A DNA stretch of 64,000 bases from JANXQE01 sp035651635 (GTDB lineage Bacteria > Verrucomicrobiota > Verrucomicrobiia > Limisphaerales > UBA8199), in assembly GCA_035651635.1 (NCBI GenBank), contig DASRFK010000217.1, forward strand, positions 1 to 64,000. The letters are read 5' to 3'. This document shows positions 18,960 to 27,749 of this stretch, in pieces. The translations under genes and the position numbers were made by a program. Every line of letters begins with the position of its first letter. The first letter of the stretch is position 1. The notes under the pieces were generated by a model. The model did no database searches. It had not been told where the DNA came from and saw only the letters and a list, made by a program, of their open reading frames with translations.

Positions 18960-19186
18960 CGGCGCCAAAACCGCCTGAAGGCGGGACTCCAAACCGAATT
19001 CTAAAACACGCTCTTAGAGCGTGTTTTAAAAATACCGACCCGGGCGTGGGAGTATGGGCTCGGAATCCCGCCTTTTTGGCGCTTTAGGCGGCCCCATATG
19101 GGTTTGGAGTCCCGCCTTTAGGCGGCCCTGCGTCAAAACCGCCTAAAGGCGGGACTCCTAACAGATTTCTAAAACAAGCTCTTAGA
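18960..19186. repeat. Palindromic element family A, one and a half copies in tandem
   Basis: The right half of an element (18960-19017: ccgcctgaaggcggg, actccaaaccgaattct, aaaacacgctcttag) is followed directly by a complete one starting agcgtgttttaaaa and ending ttctaaaacaagctcttag (19016-19186). They share the junction ctcttagagcgtg. The inner stems are again CCCGCCTTTAGGCGG and its complement with GGGACTCC arms. The right end overlaps the stop codon of the ECF sigma gene (TTA at 19182-19184). Confidence 0.75.
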
Positions 19187-19817
19187 TAAGTTGGTTCTTC
19201 AGCCGGTCCAACTCAGCTTTTACCAGCGCGGAAATCCGATGCTTGGCAAGATATACCTGGGCGACCGTAACTCCCAAAGCGCGCGCCACTTCCAGAGCGG
19301 GCCTCTCTTTGATTACGTATAGGTCAAAAAGCTGAAATTGTTTCGGGCTGGTTTGCCGCTTGGCATTGGCGATTGCCACGTCCCAGAGGTTGCGCTTCCA
19401 TTCTTCGTCCCAGATTTCATCCAGATTGATCCCGGCAGAATCTGGCATTTCAACCGGGGTCCGCTTTGTCTCGGAATCGAGCTGGGGACCGCCCCGGTCA
19501 CGCTCCCGCCGGCGATATTGCAGGGCGATCCGCTTTCGCGTCAGGTACAGCAGCCAGCCCTTAAATGAGTCGACCGCCGGGTCGTACCTGAAAGTTTCGA
19601 TCTTCTTAGCCACTGCAATGACGGTTTCCTGGACCACGTCCTGGGCTTCGGCGTCATTGAGACCCGACTTTATTGCGGCCGCATAAATCAGTCGCCAGTA
19701 CGTTTCGAAGAAATCGCGCCAGCTCGCTTGATCATCCCAGCGTTTGAGCCGGCCTAGCAGCGTCTGGCGGGTAGGAATGGATTTGTCTCGCTCATTTCGC
19801 ATAGGCCGGTTGATCAT
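19182..19817 (-). CDS. ECF-type RNA polymerase sigma factor
   Basis: A 211-aa sigma-70 family protein of the extracytoplasmic-function type. Region 2 is visible as DFFETYWRLIYAAAIKSGL and DAEAQDVVQETVIAVAKKI, with the -10-reading segment FKGWLLYLTRKRIALQYRRR. Region 4 carries a helix-turn-helix near ALEVARALGVTVAQVYLAKHRI. Between them is a ~50-residue Asp/Glu-rich linker longer than usual. No anti-sigma gene is adjacent, and the downstream neighbour is a separate regulator, so control may be by another mechanism. The stop codon lies within the end of a family A repeat. The ATG at 19817 has no clear Shine-Dalgarno site. Confidence 0.9.
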   Translation of the reverse strand: MINRPMRNERDKSIPTRQTLLGRLKRWDDQASWRDFFETYWRLIYAAAIKSGLNDAEAQDVVQETVIAVAKKIETFRYDPAVDSFKGWLLYLTRKRIALQYRRRERDRGGPQLDSETKRTPVEMPDSAGINLDEIWDEEWKRNLWDVAIANAKRQTSPKQFQLFDLYVIKERPALEVARALGVTVAQVYLAKHRISALVKAELDRLKNQLI

Positions 19818-20016
19818 GTTCTATTGAATAAACTGCGGAATGGGGAGGTATTCTTTCAAAAAATTGAGATTGTTTGAAAGATCGAGCGATGGACGAGCAG
19901 TTCAACCTGGGAATGGCGCGAATGCAAACGCAACCGATGAGCCTAACTTGATAAGCCTTGACATTATGGGGCGCGACGACAAGCCTGCGCCCCGAATCCC
20001 TGCCCGTTCCGAACCT

Positions 20017-21090
20017 ATGAACCACAAATCATCAATACACCACTCGAAGGCCTGCCAAAAAACCTGGCCAGTCATCGCCCTGTTCCTGGCCTGGTCTTCG
20101 AAACTCGCCTTGCCGCAGGGCTGCATTCCCGCTCATTACATCTCATTGAACCTCGACGCCCAGGGAATCTCCTACTTGAACCCCGGCCAATGGGAGGCAG
20201 ATGTTTCCTACCGCTATTTGCACTCTGAACGGGTGTTCTCGGGCAGTGACGAGCAACCCCAATTGCATGGCGTCGGAGGCAGGAACACCATCCACTCGTT
20301 CGACGTAACGGGCACGTACGAAATCAGTTCGTTATTTAGCGCCAGTCTCACCATTCCGTTCCTGCATGATGAGTTTTCGTTGCCCAACGATGATGGCCAG
20401 CGGCACTCGGGCAGCAGCGGCGGTCTGGGCGACGCCCGGCTTATCGGCAACGCGTGGCTCTTTAAGCCCGCCGACCATCCGCATGGGAATGTGAACTTGG
20501 GTTTGGGCGTTAAATTCCCAACCGGGGACGACCGGGCCACCTCGGACTATTACACCACCGCGGGACAACCCGTGCTGCGACCAGTCGACATCGCCGCGCA
20601 GCCTGGGGACGGAGGTTGGGGCATTTTCCTCGAGTTGCAGGGATTTCAACAAATCGTTGAGAACTTGTACGCTTATGTGTCAGGTTTTTACCTAATCAAC
20701 CCCAGGGACACCAACGGAACCGAGAAACCCTCGCCGTTATCTAAAGCAGTCAATTCCGTTCCGGACCAGTACCTTGGCCGGGCTGGGCTCTCCTATGCCA
20801 TTTGGCCAAAAGCAGGGCTCTCCCTAACCCTCGGCGGGCGCGTCGATGGAGTTCCGACTGAGGATGCTATCGGCGGCAGTGATGGATTCCGCCGAGCTGG
20901 TTATGCTGTTTATGTCGATCCCGGAGTAGACTGGGTATTTGGAAAAAACATCCTTGGCATTAATGTGCCCGTAGCAGTTGAGCGAAACTTGCAGCCGACC
21001 CCATACCTGGATCACGGCGTGACTAAGCTTTCATCAGCCGGCGCATTCGCTGATTTCATCGTCGTGGCCTCCTTTTCACACAAGTTTTAA
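20017..21090 (+). CDS. Outer-membrane beta-barrel, MetA/phenol-degradation transporter-like
   Basis: A 357-aa exported protein with a signal peptide (WPVIALFLAWSSKLALPQG). The rest consists of alternating amphipathic strands, such as WEADVSYRYLHSERVF and VNLGLGVKFPTGD, ending in a terminal phenylalanine (FSHKF) typical of barrel proteins inserted by Bam. The LGDARLIGNAWLF and KFPTGDD motifs match the family named after the phenol meta-pathway outer-membrane proteins, whose substrates are mostly unknown. The ATG at 20017 was chosen because the signal peptide follows it; an open frame reaches back to 19840 without a signal. Confidence 0.82.
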   Translation: MNHKSSIHHSKACQKTWPVIALFLAWSSKLALPQGCIPAHYISLNLDAQGISYLNPGQWEADVSYRYLHSERVFSGSDEQPQLHGVGGRNTIHSFDVTGTYEISSLFSASLTIPFLHDEFSLPNDDGQRHSGSSGGLGDARLIGNAWLFKPADHPHGNVNLGLGVKFPTGDDRATSDYYTTAGQPVLRPVDIAAQPGDGGWGIFLELQGFQQIVENLYAYVSGFYLINPRDTNGTEKPSPLSKAVNSVPDQYLGRAGLSYAIWPKAGLSLTLGGRVDGVPTEDAIGGSDGFRRAGYAVYVDPGVDWVFGKNILGINVPVAVERNLQPTPYLDHGVTKLSSAGAFADFIVVASFSHKF

Positions 21091-21138
21091 CCCGCCGCCA
21101 CCCGGGTCATTTTTGCCACCGGAAACGATGCGATCAGG

Positions 21139-21864
21139 TTAATACCGCCAGGAAGGCTCGCCGGCGATGCCTCTTTCCATTTGGAAGAAACGGGCGTCAA
21201 TGCGGCCCGGGTCGATGCTCCACCGGGCAGCCAGCAGCGGCAGTTTGTCCACATTGAGACAGGCCACATCCGGTTGGCCGAATGTAGGCGGTTCGGTGAG
21301 TTCGAAATAATCGAAACATTTTAATCCGAGATCATGCTCGGCGGCAGTACGGGCCCCTTGATTCCACAGGGTGCGACCGGCCCAGGCGTAAGCACGGACA
21401 ATTCGGCCCGAATCAGACATGACCCAGGCATGGTGATGCAAAACCCGGCTGGCAGCAAAGAATTGGACCTGCCCGAGGCGCCGGCTCAGGTGCAACAGAA
21501 ACCGAAAACAAACATCGATATCATCATTCGGGTCGGGAAGGCCGCAGCCCATAACCAGAACCCAACCCTTAACCGGTGGAGCGATAAAGAGCTTTTCTTC
21601 GCCCGCTAGTCCTTGCATCCACGAACAAGGTTTTGGATTGTGCAGGCCCAGCGCGGCCTGAACGGCGGAAGGGCTGCGGCTCTTGATGGCCAGCCAGCAA
21701 CCAGGCGAGCGGAACGGCCCTACCAGGTGAACGGAGGACAGCCGCGGAGCTTCGGAACCGGGCGAAGCCTCGCGCCGGCTGCAAGCGCGGCGAACCAGCA
21801 ACCCGATAACGCCAAGGCCAACGCTAAGCGCCACGCTGAACAACATCAGCAACAACACCGGCAT
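21139..21864 (-). CDS. Single-pass membrane protein of unknown function
   Basis: A 241-aa protein. It opens with a transmembrane helix (MPVLLLMLFSVALSVGLGVI, then LLVRR), followed by a soluble domain with no motif I recognise. Segments such as GWVLVMGCGLPDPNDDIDVCFRFLL, the HHHAWVM triplet and RAYAWAGRTLWNQG look conserved-domain-like and structured. An in-frame TTG at 21918 would add 18 residues ahead of the helix. It lies 63 bases downstream of cutA on the same strand and is probably co-transcribed. No function is proposed. Confidence 0.7.
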   Translation of the reverse strand: MPVLLLMLFSVALSVGLGVIGLLVRRACSRREASPGSEAPRLSSVHLVGPFRSPGCWLAIKSRSPSAVQAALGLHNPKPCSWMQGLAGEEKLFIAPPVKGWVLVMGCGLPDPNDDIDVCFRFLLHLSRRLGQVQFFAASRVLHHHAWVMSDSGRIVRAYAWAGRTLWNQGARTAAEHDLGLKCFDYFELTEPPTFGQPDVACLNVDKLPLLAARWSIDPGRIDARFFQMERGIAGEPSWRY

Positions 21865-21927
21865 GGTTTCCCAACTGTTCACCCACTGGCAATTTACGCC
21901 CGGCGATCCAGCTTTCAAATGGGAAGA

Positions 21928-22266
21928 TCACCGGCTTTTGACGCCTAAAGATTCCGCCAGCCAGGAGAGGTAAGCTTCGTTTCCGGAACCAATCGACAGC
22001 ACAATAAACTCCGGAGTGTCGTAAGGGTGCCGTTCGATCACGTGCTGCTCTAGACGGCTGAGCAAGCCGGAGACCGTTTTGAAAATCATCAAAACTTCGG
22101 GCCCGCTCTCGATTTTGCCTTGCCACCAGTAATGCGATTCGACACGCGGGACCAGATTCACGCAGGCGGCGAGCCGGGCAACCAGGGCGGACCTGGCAAG
22201 TTTGCGGGCAATCTTAAGATTGGGCGCTGTTACCAGCGCGAGGTTGTACTTTAGTTTTCGCGGCAT
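21928..22266 (-). CDS. cutA: Divalent-cation tolerance protein CutA
   Basis: A 112-aa protein of the CutA1 family, a trimeric ferredoxin-like cytoplasmic protein linked to copper/divalent metal tolerance. Family signatures are ACVNLVPRVESHYWWQGKIE, EVLMIFKT and HPYDTPEFIVL, all in the expected order, and the length is typical. It precedes a membrane protein of unknown function on the same strand and lies 48 bases downstream of the convergent-side FAD oxidoreductase stop. The start ATG at 22266 is unambiguous. Confidence 0.93.
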   Translation of the reverse strand: MPRKLKYNLALVTAPNLKIARKLARSALVARLAACVNLVPRVESHYWWQGKIESGPEVLMIFKTVSGLLSRLEQHVIERHPYDTPEFIVLSIGSGNEAYLSWLAESLGVKSR

Positions 22267-22314
22267 GTGGCAGGCTTCAGCAGTACGCTAAAGGTATTTT
22301 ATCGGTGTCGGGCG

Positions 22315-24048
22315 TTAGCGGGGGGTAAACTTGGGCCAGGCCAGGGGCACGCCTTGCGCTTCCAGAAGGGCTTGAAATTCCTTGAGCCGTTCAGGCTGCT
22401 TAAGCACGAGGCGGGGCCCGGTCTTTCGGGCGACGCAAAACGCCGCCAGGGCGCCGGCCGCTTCACCAATATTCCACTCGACCGGGTGCAAGCGATAGCA
22501 GCCGTTGGTGATGTGAGTGACCCCGAGGTTCTTGCACGCCGGCAGCAGGTTCTCGACACGCCGCGGCACCAGCGCACCGAGGGGGATTTGAAAGGGAACC
22601 GAGCTGATGTCGAGGTAATTATCGCCGCCGCTGGTCGGGTGGAGATCGATGCGGTAACTGCCGATCCCCACCGAATCGGCAAAGGACGCGGCACGAACAT
22701 CTTCGCGGCCGACACCAGTTTCTTTTGCACGCGCTTCAGTCGAGACGTGTTGCTCCAGAACAGTGAACTCCGCGCGGATTCGCCGGCTTTCGCGGATATA
22801 AGGGTATTTGGCCAGGCCGTCTTCAGTCCCCACCAGATCCGGGCGCAAGCGCAGCCCGGGCCAACCGGTCCCCCCGTCGGGGCGCGGCGCCTCGGTTTGC
22901 AGCCAGTAAAGCAGGGACAGGCTCAATTGCTTGGCCCGGACGATGTGGCGGGCAGCCTCGGCTTGACTGACCTCGCAAAGGTTTCCGAGCAGGAAATCGT
23001 TTTGCGGCCAATTCACCATCGAGACGTCAGCTCCAAAAGTGCCTGGGGCAAATTGTGACCGATCGACAATTCTCCGGTAAGCCCACAAACCCAGACCCTT
23101 CTCAGGGTCCATATCAAAGGTTTTGGGCTGAGTGCTCCGTGGATCGCTAACCGCCAGCGACAGAAGGCGGCCAGGCCAGGCGGGTTTCAATGCGGGAACA
23201 TAATCGCGCCAGAAATCATACTCGGCAGGCTTATCGACTCTATGGTCCTCACCTGCCAGGTACTCCATGGCGAAACAGCACGTGAATGCTTGCTGGTTGG
23301 CGGGCGCCGCTTGTTCCGCAGCGTGCGGTTCGCCAGTTTCCTTGCGAGCCTCGGCGCCCGCAACAAACTCGGTCCCAGTCAAGGGGAGCAAATCGCCCAA
23401 TTCGGTGGCATCGGCAAAAAAGCGCGCGCGCAAAACCAACTCATGGCCAGTCTCGAGGCTGCGGACCTGAACGGCCTGCACGCGGTCATGCGCCACGTCG
23501 GCCGCAACGGCCTTGTGCCGGCAAAGCAGAAGAACCTGTTGCGCGCCAAGAAACGGCGCCAGCATTTCATGAAGGACCGCTAAGGCGACCCGCGGTTCGT
23601 GACACAATCGCGAGACCCAGCCGTTGCCGGGATTGAGGAACGGTTTGGACCTTGCGGCGGCGGTGAGCGGGTAGTTCCGAAGGTAGTAATCGCGAATGCG
23701 GCGGCGCAAGTCCAGGTACGAATGGGTGGCGCCGAAATTTTCGATCCAGGGATGTTCATCGGGGGGAACAGCCTGGGCAGTGAGCTGGCCGCCAATCCAA
23801 TCGGTCTCTTCGGTGAGAATGACTCGCATCCCATTGCGCGCGCCGGCCAAGGCGGCCGCACAACCGCCCAGGCCGCCTCCAATCACAATCAAATCGGCTT
23901 CCAATTCCCGGCCTGGTGATTTTTCTTGTCCAACAGTTCCAGGCAAGTCCGCAGAAAATCCCCTCGTAACCAGCTTCGGAACATTTGCCCAGAACGGAAC
24001 GGCAATGCCCAACTGTTTTAGAAAGCAGCGGCGGCGGAGCATGGTCAC
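22315..24048 (-). CDS. Exported FAD-dependent oxidoreductase
   Basis: A 577-aa FAD enzyme with a Tat-like N-terminus (RRRCFLKQLG) and hydrophobic segment, suggesting export in folded form. The Rossmann FAD motif ADLIVIGGGLGGCAAALAGA begins near residue 52 and is followed by the acidic ribose contact (LTEE). FADATELGDLLPL and the C-terminal VTHITNGCYRLHPVEWNIGEAAG match the FAD-dependent oxidoreductase family common in Planctomycetes and Verrucomicrobia. The substrate is unknown. It lies downstream of the 1,123-aa secreted protein gene but is separated from it by a strong terminator. Confidence 0.88.
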   Translation of the reverse strand: MTMLRRRCFLKQLGIAVPFWANVPKLVTRGFSADLPGTVGQEKSPGRELEADLIVIGGGLGGCAAALAGARNGMRVILTEETDWIGGQLTAQAVPPDEHPWIENFGATHSYLDLRRRIRDYYLRNYPLTAAARSKPFLNPGNGWVSRLCHEPRVALAVLHEMLAPFLGAQQVLLLCRHKAVAADVAHDRVQAVQVRSLETGHELVLRARFFADATELGDLLPLTGTEFVAGAEARKETGEPHAAEQAAPANQQAFTCCFAMEYLAGEDHRVDKPAEYDFWRDYVPALKPAWPGRLLSLAVSDPRSTQPKTFDMDPEKGLGLWAYRRIVDRSQFAPGTFGADVSMVNWPQNDFLLGNLCEVSQAEAARHIVRAKQLSLSLLYWLQTEAPRPDGGTGWPGLRLRPDLVGTEDGLAKYPYIRESRRIRAEFTVLEQHVSTEARAKETGVGREDVRAASFADSVGIGSYRIDLHPTSGGDNYLDISSVPFQIPLGALVPRRVENLLPACKNLGVTHITNGCYRLHPVEWNIGEAAGALAAFCVARKTGPRLVLKQPERLKEFQALLEAQGVPLAWPKFTPR

Positions 24049-24068
24049 AATCAGGTCCGTTCAGGCCA

Positions 24069-24102
24069 CCAAAAAAAAGGACCGGGCGCAAGCCCGGTCC
24101 TT
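24069..24102 (-). terminator. Rho-independent terminator
   Basis: On the minus strand an 11-bp GC-rich stem, AAGGACCGGGC with its exact complement, encloses a four-base loop and is followed by a run of eight T. It follows the 1,123-aa secreted protein gene and sits just before the FAD oxidoreductase start. Confidence 0.92.
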
Positions 24103-24134
24103 GTTAACAGACCAGCAAAACCAGTGTCAGCAAA

Positions 24135-27100
24135 TTACTGCTTCACTTTGTAGAAGGTCGTGCTTGCTCCGGACGGAGTAACGAGGAACGGACTGACCGC
24201 ACCTTGAACAGGCGTGTAAGTTCCTCCGACGGTCGGCGAAGAGACCAGTGTCCCGGCGCTCCAAGTAATCGTAACTTTGCCTCCCGCGGCGGGAGCGATG
24301 GTCAAGGTAGGAATCGTGGCGACGGTGTAGTTGCCGTAATCCCTGAACTGGGCCAGGAAAGTGCCGCGATCGGTCACCGTCGGGAGGTTGCCGTTTTCCG
24401 GTGAGAACTCGGGCCCGACATACAAGGTGCTGGGCATGGGATTCTTGGCAACGTCATCCTGCCCCCAGGTGGTTGCCCCAAGTTTAACCCAGGTCACGCC
24501 GTCATCGCTCCGGAACAGGTTGAATGTCTGTCCGACGCGCTGGATACGGCACCAGGCATGAGGATATTGCGGTGTGGACCCGGTGCCCGTGAACGGAGCA
24601 CCGTCGGTCTGGCCGCCCACGTCCAGACGGCGGTTGAGTTCCCAGTCCGCGGCACCCAGCGAGCCGGGACCGGTCAGAGTCGGCCCAACAGGGGCGACGA
24701 AGCATTTCTGATAGCGTCCAGCCTGGGTGGCCTGGGTGGCGCGATTGACACCGAAGTTGGTGGCTTCGCGCACGATCAGGCCGGCGCGAGCCCACTGACT
24801 GGAGCCGTCCTGGTACTCGACGCGCACTTTCTTATCGAAGTCGCCGGTGACCTGCTCGTAAACGAAAGTGGCTTCATCATAATTTGCCCACTCACCGATG
24901 CCGTCGCTGTAAACGTCAAACCCGTTGGTGGTGACTTGCGCGACGGCGTTACTGAAGCCAAGTTCGTTGGCCCCGACGACACCCCATTTCATGCTCGAGA
25001 CGGTGAAGGGGATGTTGGTGGTCACGATGACATTCCCGTAGGTGTCCTTTACGTTCTGAACCGTAACCGTGCCGCTGCCGGAAAGGCCGGTCGCCGTCAG
25101 GACGACACTTTGCTTAACGATCTTGACCAGGGGGTTCTGGGAATCGGCCGTGAACCGATTGGTGTAGACGGTCAGGCTGGTGATGGTTCCCGGAGAAACG
25201 GAATAATTCGCCAGCACACCAACCGTCGTAGGATCGATCGACTTGTCAAAGCCGATGCCAATGTCGACCGTGCCCGCAACCGAATCAGGCATCGCGCCGG
25301 CATAAGCCACGGGCGGAGTTTTGTCGGTGGTAACGGCCACGGTGACAACAGAACTGGTCTGAGTGATGGGCGCCACGGTGGTCACGACTCGGTACTGCGT
25401 GCCGTCGTCGCTGAGTCCCAAGATAGGCGTGGTGTAGGAAGCACCCGTAGCACCTGCGATGTCCGTCCAGGTCGAACTGCCCTTGGGCGCGCTCTGCCAT
25501 TGATAGAGCAGGTTCGTGCCATACACGGAACTACCAGTGGCAGCAACGGTAAAGGTGGCTGTGCCGCCTTGCACCGTCGATTGACTGGTCGGCTGTTGGA
25601 CGAAGTTGATGGAAGCGCCAGTCGGATCGAAATAGAAACCAACGACGTTACCGGTCGTCTTTGGCGCATCGCCCGGCGTCGGGTCAGGCTCGCCGTCATA
25701 CTTATAGGTGACGGCGAATTCATCTCCGCCGGACCAGCTGGGATCATGATGGATCATCAGCATGTAATACCGCTGCCCTGCTGTCAGACTGATGGTATTC
25801 CCGTTGGGCCACTGGGTGTTGGAGAATTGATCGGATTGTGCCGAAGGGATCGCCGTAGGAACGGGTTGTCCCTCAGTCCACCGGCGCGGGTTGGTCCAGC
25901 CGTTCAGTTCGGCAATCTCAGCCTTGTTCGCCGGGTCCGAGTCTGTGCTCAGATAAAGAGCGATGCGGTCAGCACCAGCAACGTAGAAGACATAATTGGT
26001 GGTCACCGGAGGAATGAAATAACCCTCGACTGAATCGAAATAATTATGAAGGTGTGTGCCAGGATTAGCCGGGTCATCATCGGCGGGAATGCGGGCGGCG
26101 CCGCCCGGGGGATATTCCATGGCTGTCTCGATGTCCTGCCGATCCGGGAGATTGGGATAGCGCGAATCCTGGAATAAATTCGAGAGCGGCCAGCCCACGG
26201 TATCTGAAATATTGTTATATTTCTTGTGCAACACGGTCTTAGCCAGGAAAACAAAGGAGGAGACCTGAACTTTTGTATTGGGGGCAATGCTGTTCGGGGT
26301 GGCAGCCGTGTCCTGAACCCCATTAATCGTGAGGGTAAACTGAGTCCCCTCGGCCAGCGCACTGGTCGTGAGATGCACCACCGTGGGGCTGACGCGATCG
26401 ATGCTGGAAACACTCACGCTGTGATCGATGGAATAATTGGCCGGGTTCAGGGCCGTGTCGGACACAGGCTTGGAATAGGTTAATACGAATCCCGACAGGC
26501 TGGTGTCAGCGGAGGCCTTAACCACCGTCGGCGCAACCGTGTCGCGAACGACCGTTAGGGTCGCGGTGGGCGAAGTGATCGAACCGGTCGCGTTGGTGAT
26601 TTTGGCGCTGAACTGGGCATTGTTGTCCGCGTAGGATACGGCGGTCAAGGTGAGGGTTTGGTTGGTGGCATCCTGGATGGGATTGCCATTTTTGAGCCAT
26701 TGGATCGTAAACGGACCAGTGCCATCAAAACCAACGGTGAAATTGGTCGAAGCGCCTTCATTCACAGTGGCAGGCTTCGGCGCCGAAGTGATCGTTGGGG
26801 CGACAGTTGTGGTAAACGGAGTGGTAACCAGGCTGAAGTTGGCCAGGTCGGTTTCCTCATTCGCACCGCCGGTTCGGGCAGAAACGATATGGTAACCGTT
26901 GGTTGGCCCCCAGCCAGGCAGGTAAAGATTGGTATAAAGCACCTGACCCGCATAGGTGACGTCGAGAGTCGAATTGGCTTTGAGCTGAATGATCACGTCC
27001 TGCAACTGCGAATTGACCATATTGCCAACCGGGACCTTCACATGGCCGATTTGCTTGCCAAACAGATAGACGTCCACGGCCGGTCCGTCGTTGCTGGTGT

Positions 27101-27506
27101 ACGTGTGGAAGGAGACCGAGAAGGCCGTCCCGCCGGCGCCAACTTCATTATAGGTGGTGCTGCTTTGGTCCACATCGGGACCGAAGCTGTAGGCCGCTCC
27201 ATCCGCGGGTGTGCTCGTGCCCGGTCCAAACTGGAGTTTGAATTTGGCGACGAAGCTGTCGATGGGGACGCCCGTATCCAGATCGTAAGGAGAAAATGAC
27301 GCACTGAGATTGTTTTGAGGTACAGTCAAGATCAACCGGTTGGTTGCGATAAAGGGCGCCCAGGCCGCTCCACCAGTCAAGGTGCCTGCACCGCTGATGA
27401 TGAAGGTCGAAGTGTCCGAGGTAGCGAAGTCCGCGGTGAAGGTGCCGCCTCGCGCGGCGGCTCCAGCCAGCAAAAGGCCAGATAGCAGATATCTAATTCT
27501 ATTCAT
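24135..27506 (-). CDS. Large secreted multidomain protein (lectin-like, Ig-like, PA14, DUF1349-like)
   Basis: A 1,123-aa exported protein. It has a signal peptide (residues 1-20), then a lectin/LamG-like beta-sandwich (about 22-235: DSFVAKFKLQFG ... SYSFGPD ... DVYLFGKQIG). Ig-like repeats lie near 240-320 and 625-725, and an SbsA-type domain near 322-415 (SGFVLTYSKPVSDTALNP). A PA14-like carbohydrate-binding domain spans about 425-610 (YFIPPVTTNYVFYVAGADRIALYLS). A DUF1349-like sandwich lies near 830-1050 (GDFDKKVRVEYQDGSSQWARAGLIVRE). The C-terminus ends STTFYKVKQ, the short end motif common in verrucomicrobial exported proteins. It probably binds polysaccharide; no catalytic site is visible. 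Confidence 0.88.
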   Translation of the reverse strand: MNRIRYLLSGLLLAGAAARGGTFTADFATSDTSTFIISGAGTLTGGAAWAPFIATNRLILTVPQNNLSASFSPYDLDTGVPIDSFVAKFKLQFGPGTSTPADGAAYSFGPDVDQSSTTYNEVGAGGTAFSVSFHTYTSNDGPAVDVYLFGKQIGHVKVPVGNMVNSQLQDVIIQLKANSTLDVTYAGQVLYTNLYLPGWGPTNGYHIVSARTGGANEETDLANFSLVTTPFTTTVAPTITSAPKPATVNEGASTNFTVGFDGTGPFTIQWLKNGNPIQDATNQTLTLTAVSYADNNAQFSAKITNATGSITSPTATLTVVRDTVAPTVVKASADTSLSGFVLTYSKPVSDTALNPANYSIDHSVSVSSIDRVSPTVVHLTTSALAEGTQFTLTINGVQDTAATPNSIAPNTKVQVSSFVFLAKTVLHKKYNNISDTVGWPLSNLFQDSRYPNLPDRQDIETAMEYPPGGAARIPADDDPANPGTHLHNYFDSVEGYFIPPVTTNYVFYVAGADRIALYLSTDSDPANKAEIAELNGWTNPRRWTEGQPVPTAIPSAQSDQFSNTQWPNGNTISLTAGQRYYMLMIHHDPSWSGGDEFAVTYKYDGEPDPTPGDAPKTTGNVVGFYFDPTGASINFVQQPTSQSTVQGGTATFTVAATGSSVYGTNLLYQWQSAPKGSSTWTDIAGATGASYTTPILGLSDDGTQYRVVTTVAPITQTSSVVTVAVTTDKTPPVAYAGAMPDSVAGTVDIGIGFDKSIDPTTVGVLANYSVSPGTITSLTVYTNRFTADSQNPLVKIVKQSVVLTATGLSGSGTVTVQNVKDTYGNVIVTTNIPFTVSSMKWGVVGANELGFSNAVAQVTTNGFDVYSDGIGEWANYDEATFVYEQVTGDFDKKVRVEYQDGSSQWARAGLIVREATNFGVNRATQATQAGRYQKCFVAPVGPTLTGPGSLGAADWELNRRLDVGGQTDGAPFTGTGSTPQYPHAWCRIQRVGQTFNLFRSDDGVTWVKLGATTWGQDDVAKNPMPSTLYVGPEFSPENGNLPTVTDRGTFLAQFRDYGNYTVATIPTLTIAPAAGGKVTITWSAGTLVSSPTVGGTYTPVQGAVSPFLVTPSGASTTFYKVKQ

Positions 27507-27749
27507 AATGTTGGATGTTAACTAAGGTCTGTCCGTGCATCCATACTTACGGAGATCGGAGATGAAGCAAAGGAAAAGTTCGTAAAAAATTCACCACATT
27601 TTGTTTTACGCTGAATTAAAAATGGTTAGTAAGCTTGACATGGAACAACTCCTCCGTCCTGTAAACGCGTTGACTGGACGTTCGCGAACCGGACCGATAC
27701 GCTCCGCCAGGATTGCAGGAAAGAATCAACTCATCGGACAGTGTTGACT
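27507..27749. other. Divergent intergenic region
   Basis: About 240 bases between the secreted-protein gene (minus) and the SGNH/TPR gene (plus). It must contain both promoters; I cannot assign precise elements. Confidence 0.3.

Noticed and set aside
21090..21139. Possible terminator between the barrel protein and the membrane protein
   Set aside because: Only a five-base stem followed by ATTTTT; too weak to list.
24558..26033. 491-codon plus-strand frame inside the large secreted protein gene
   Set aside because: A shadow frame: the minus-strand frame has a signal peptide, recognisable domains and a terminator.
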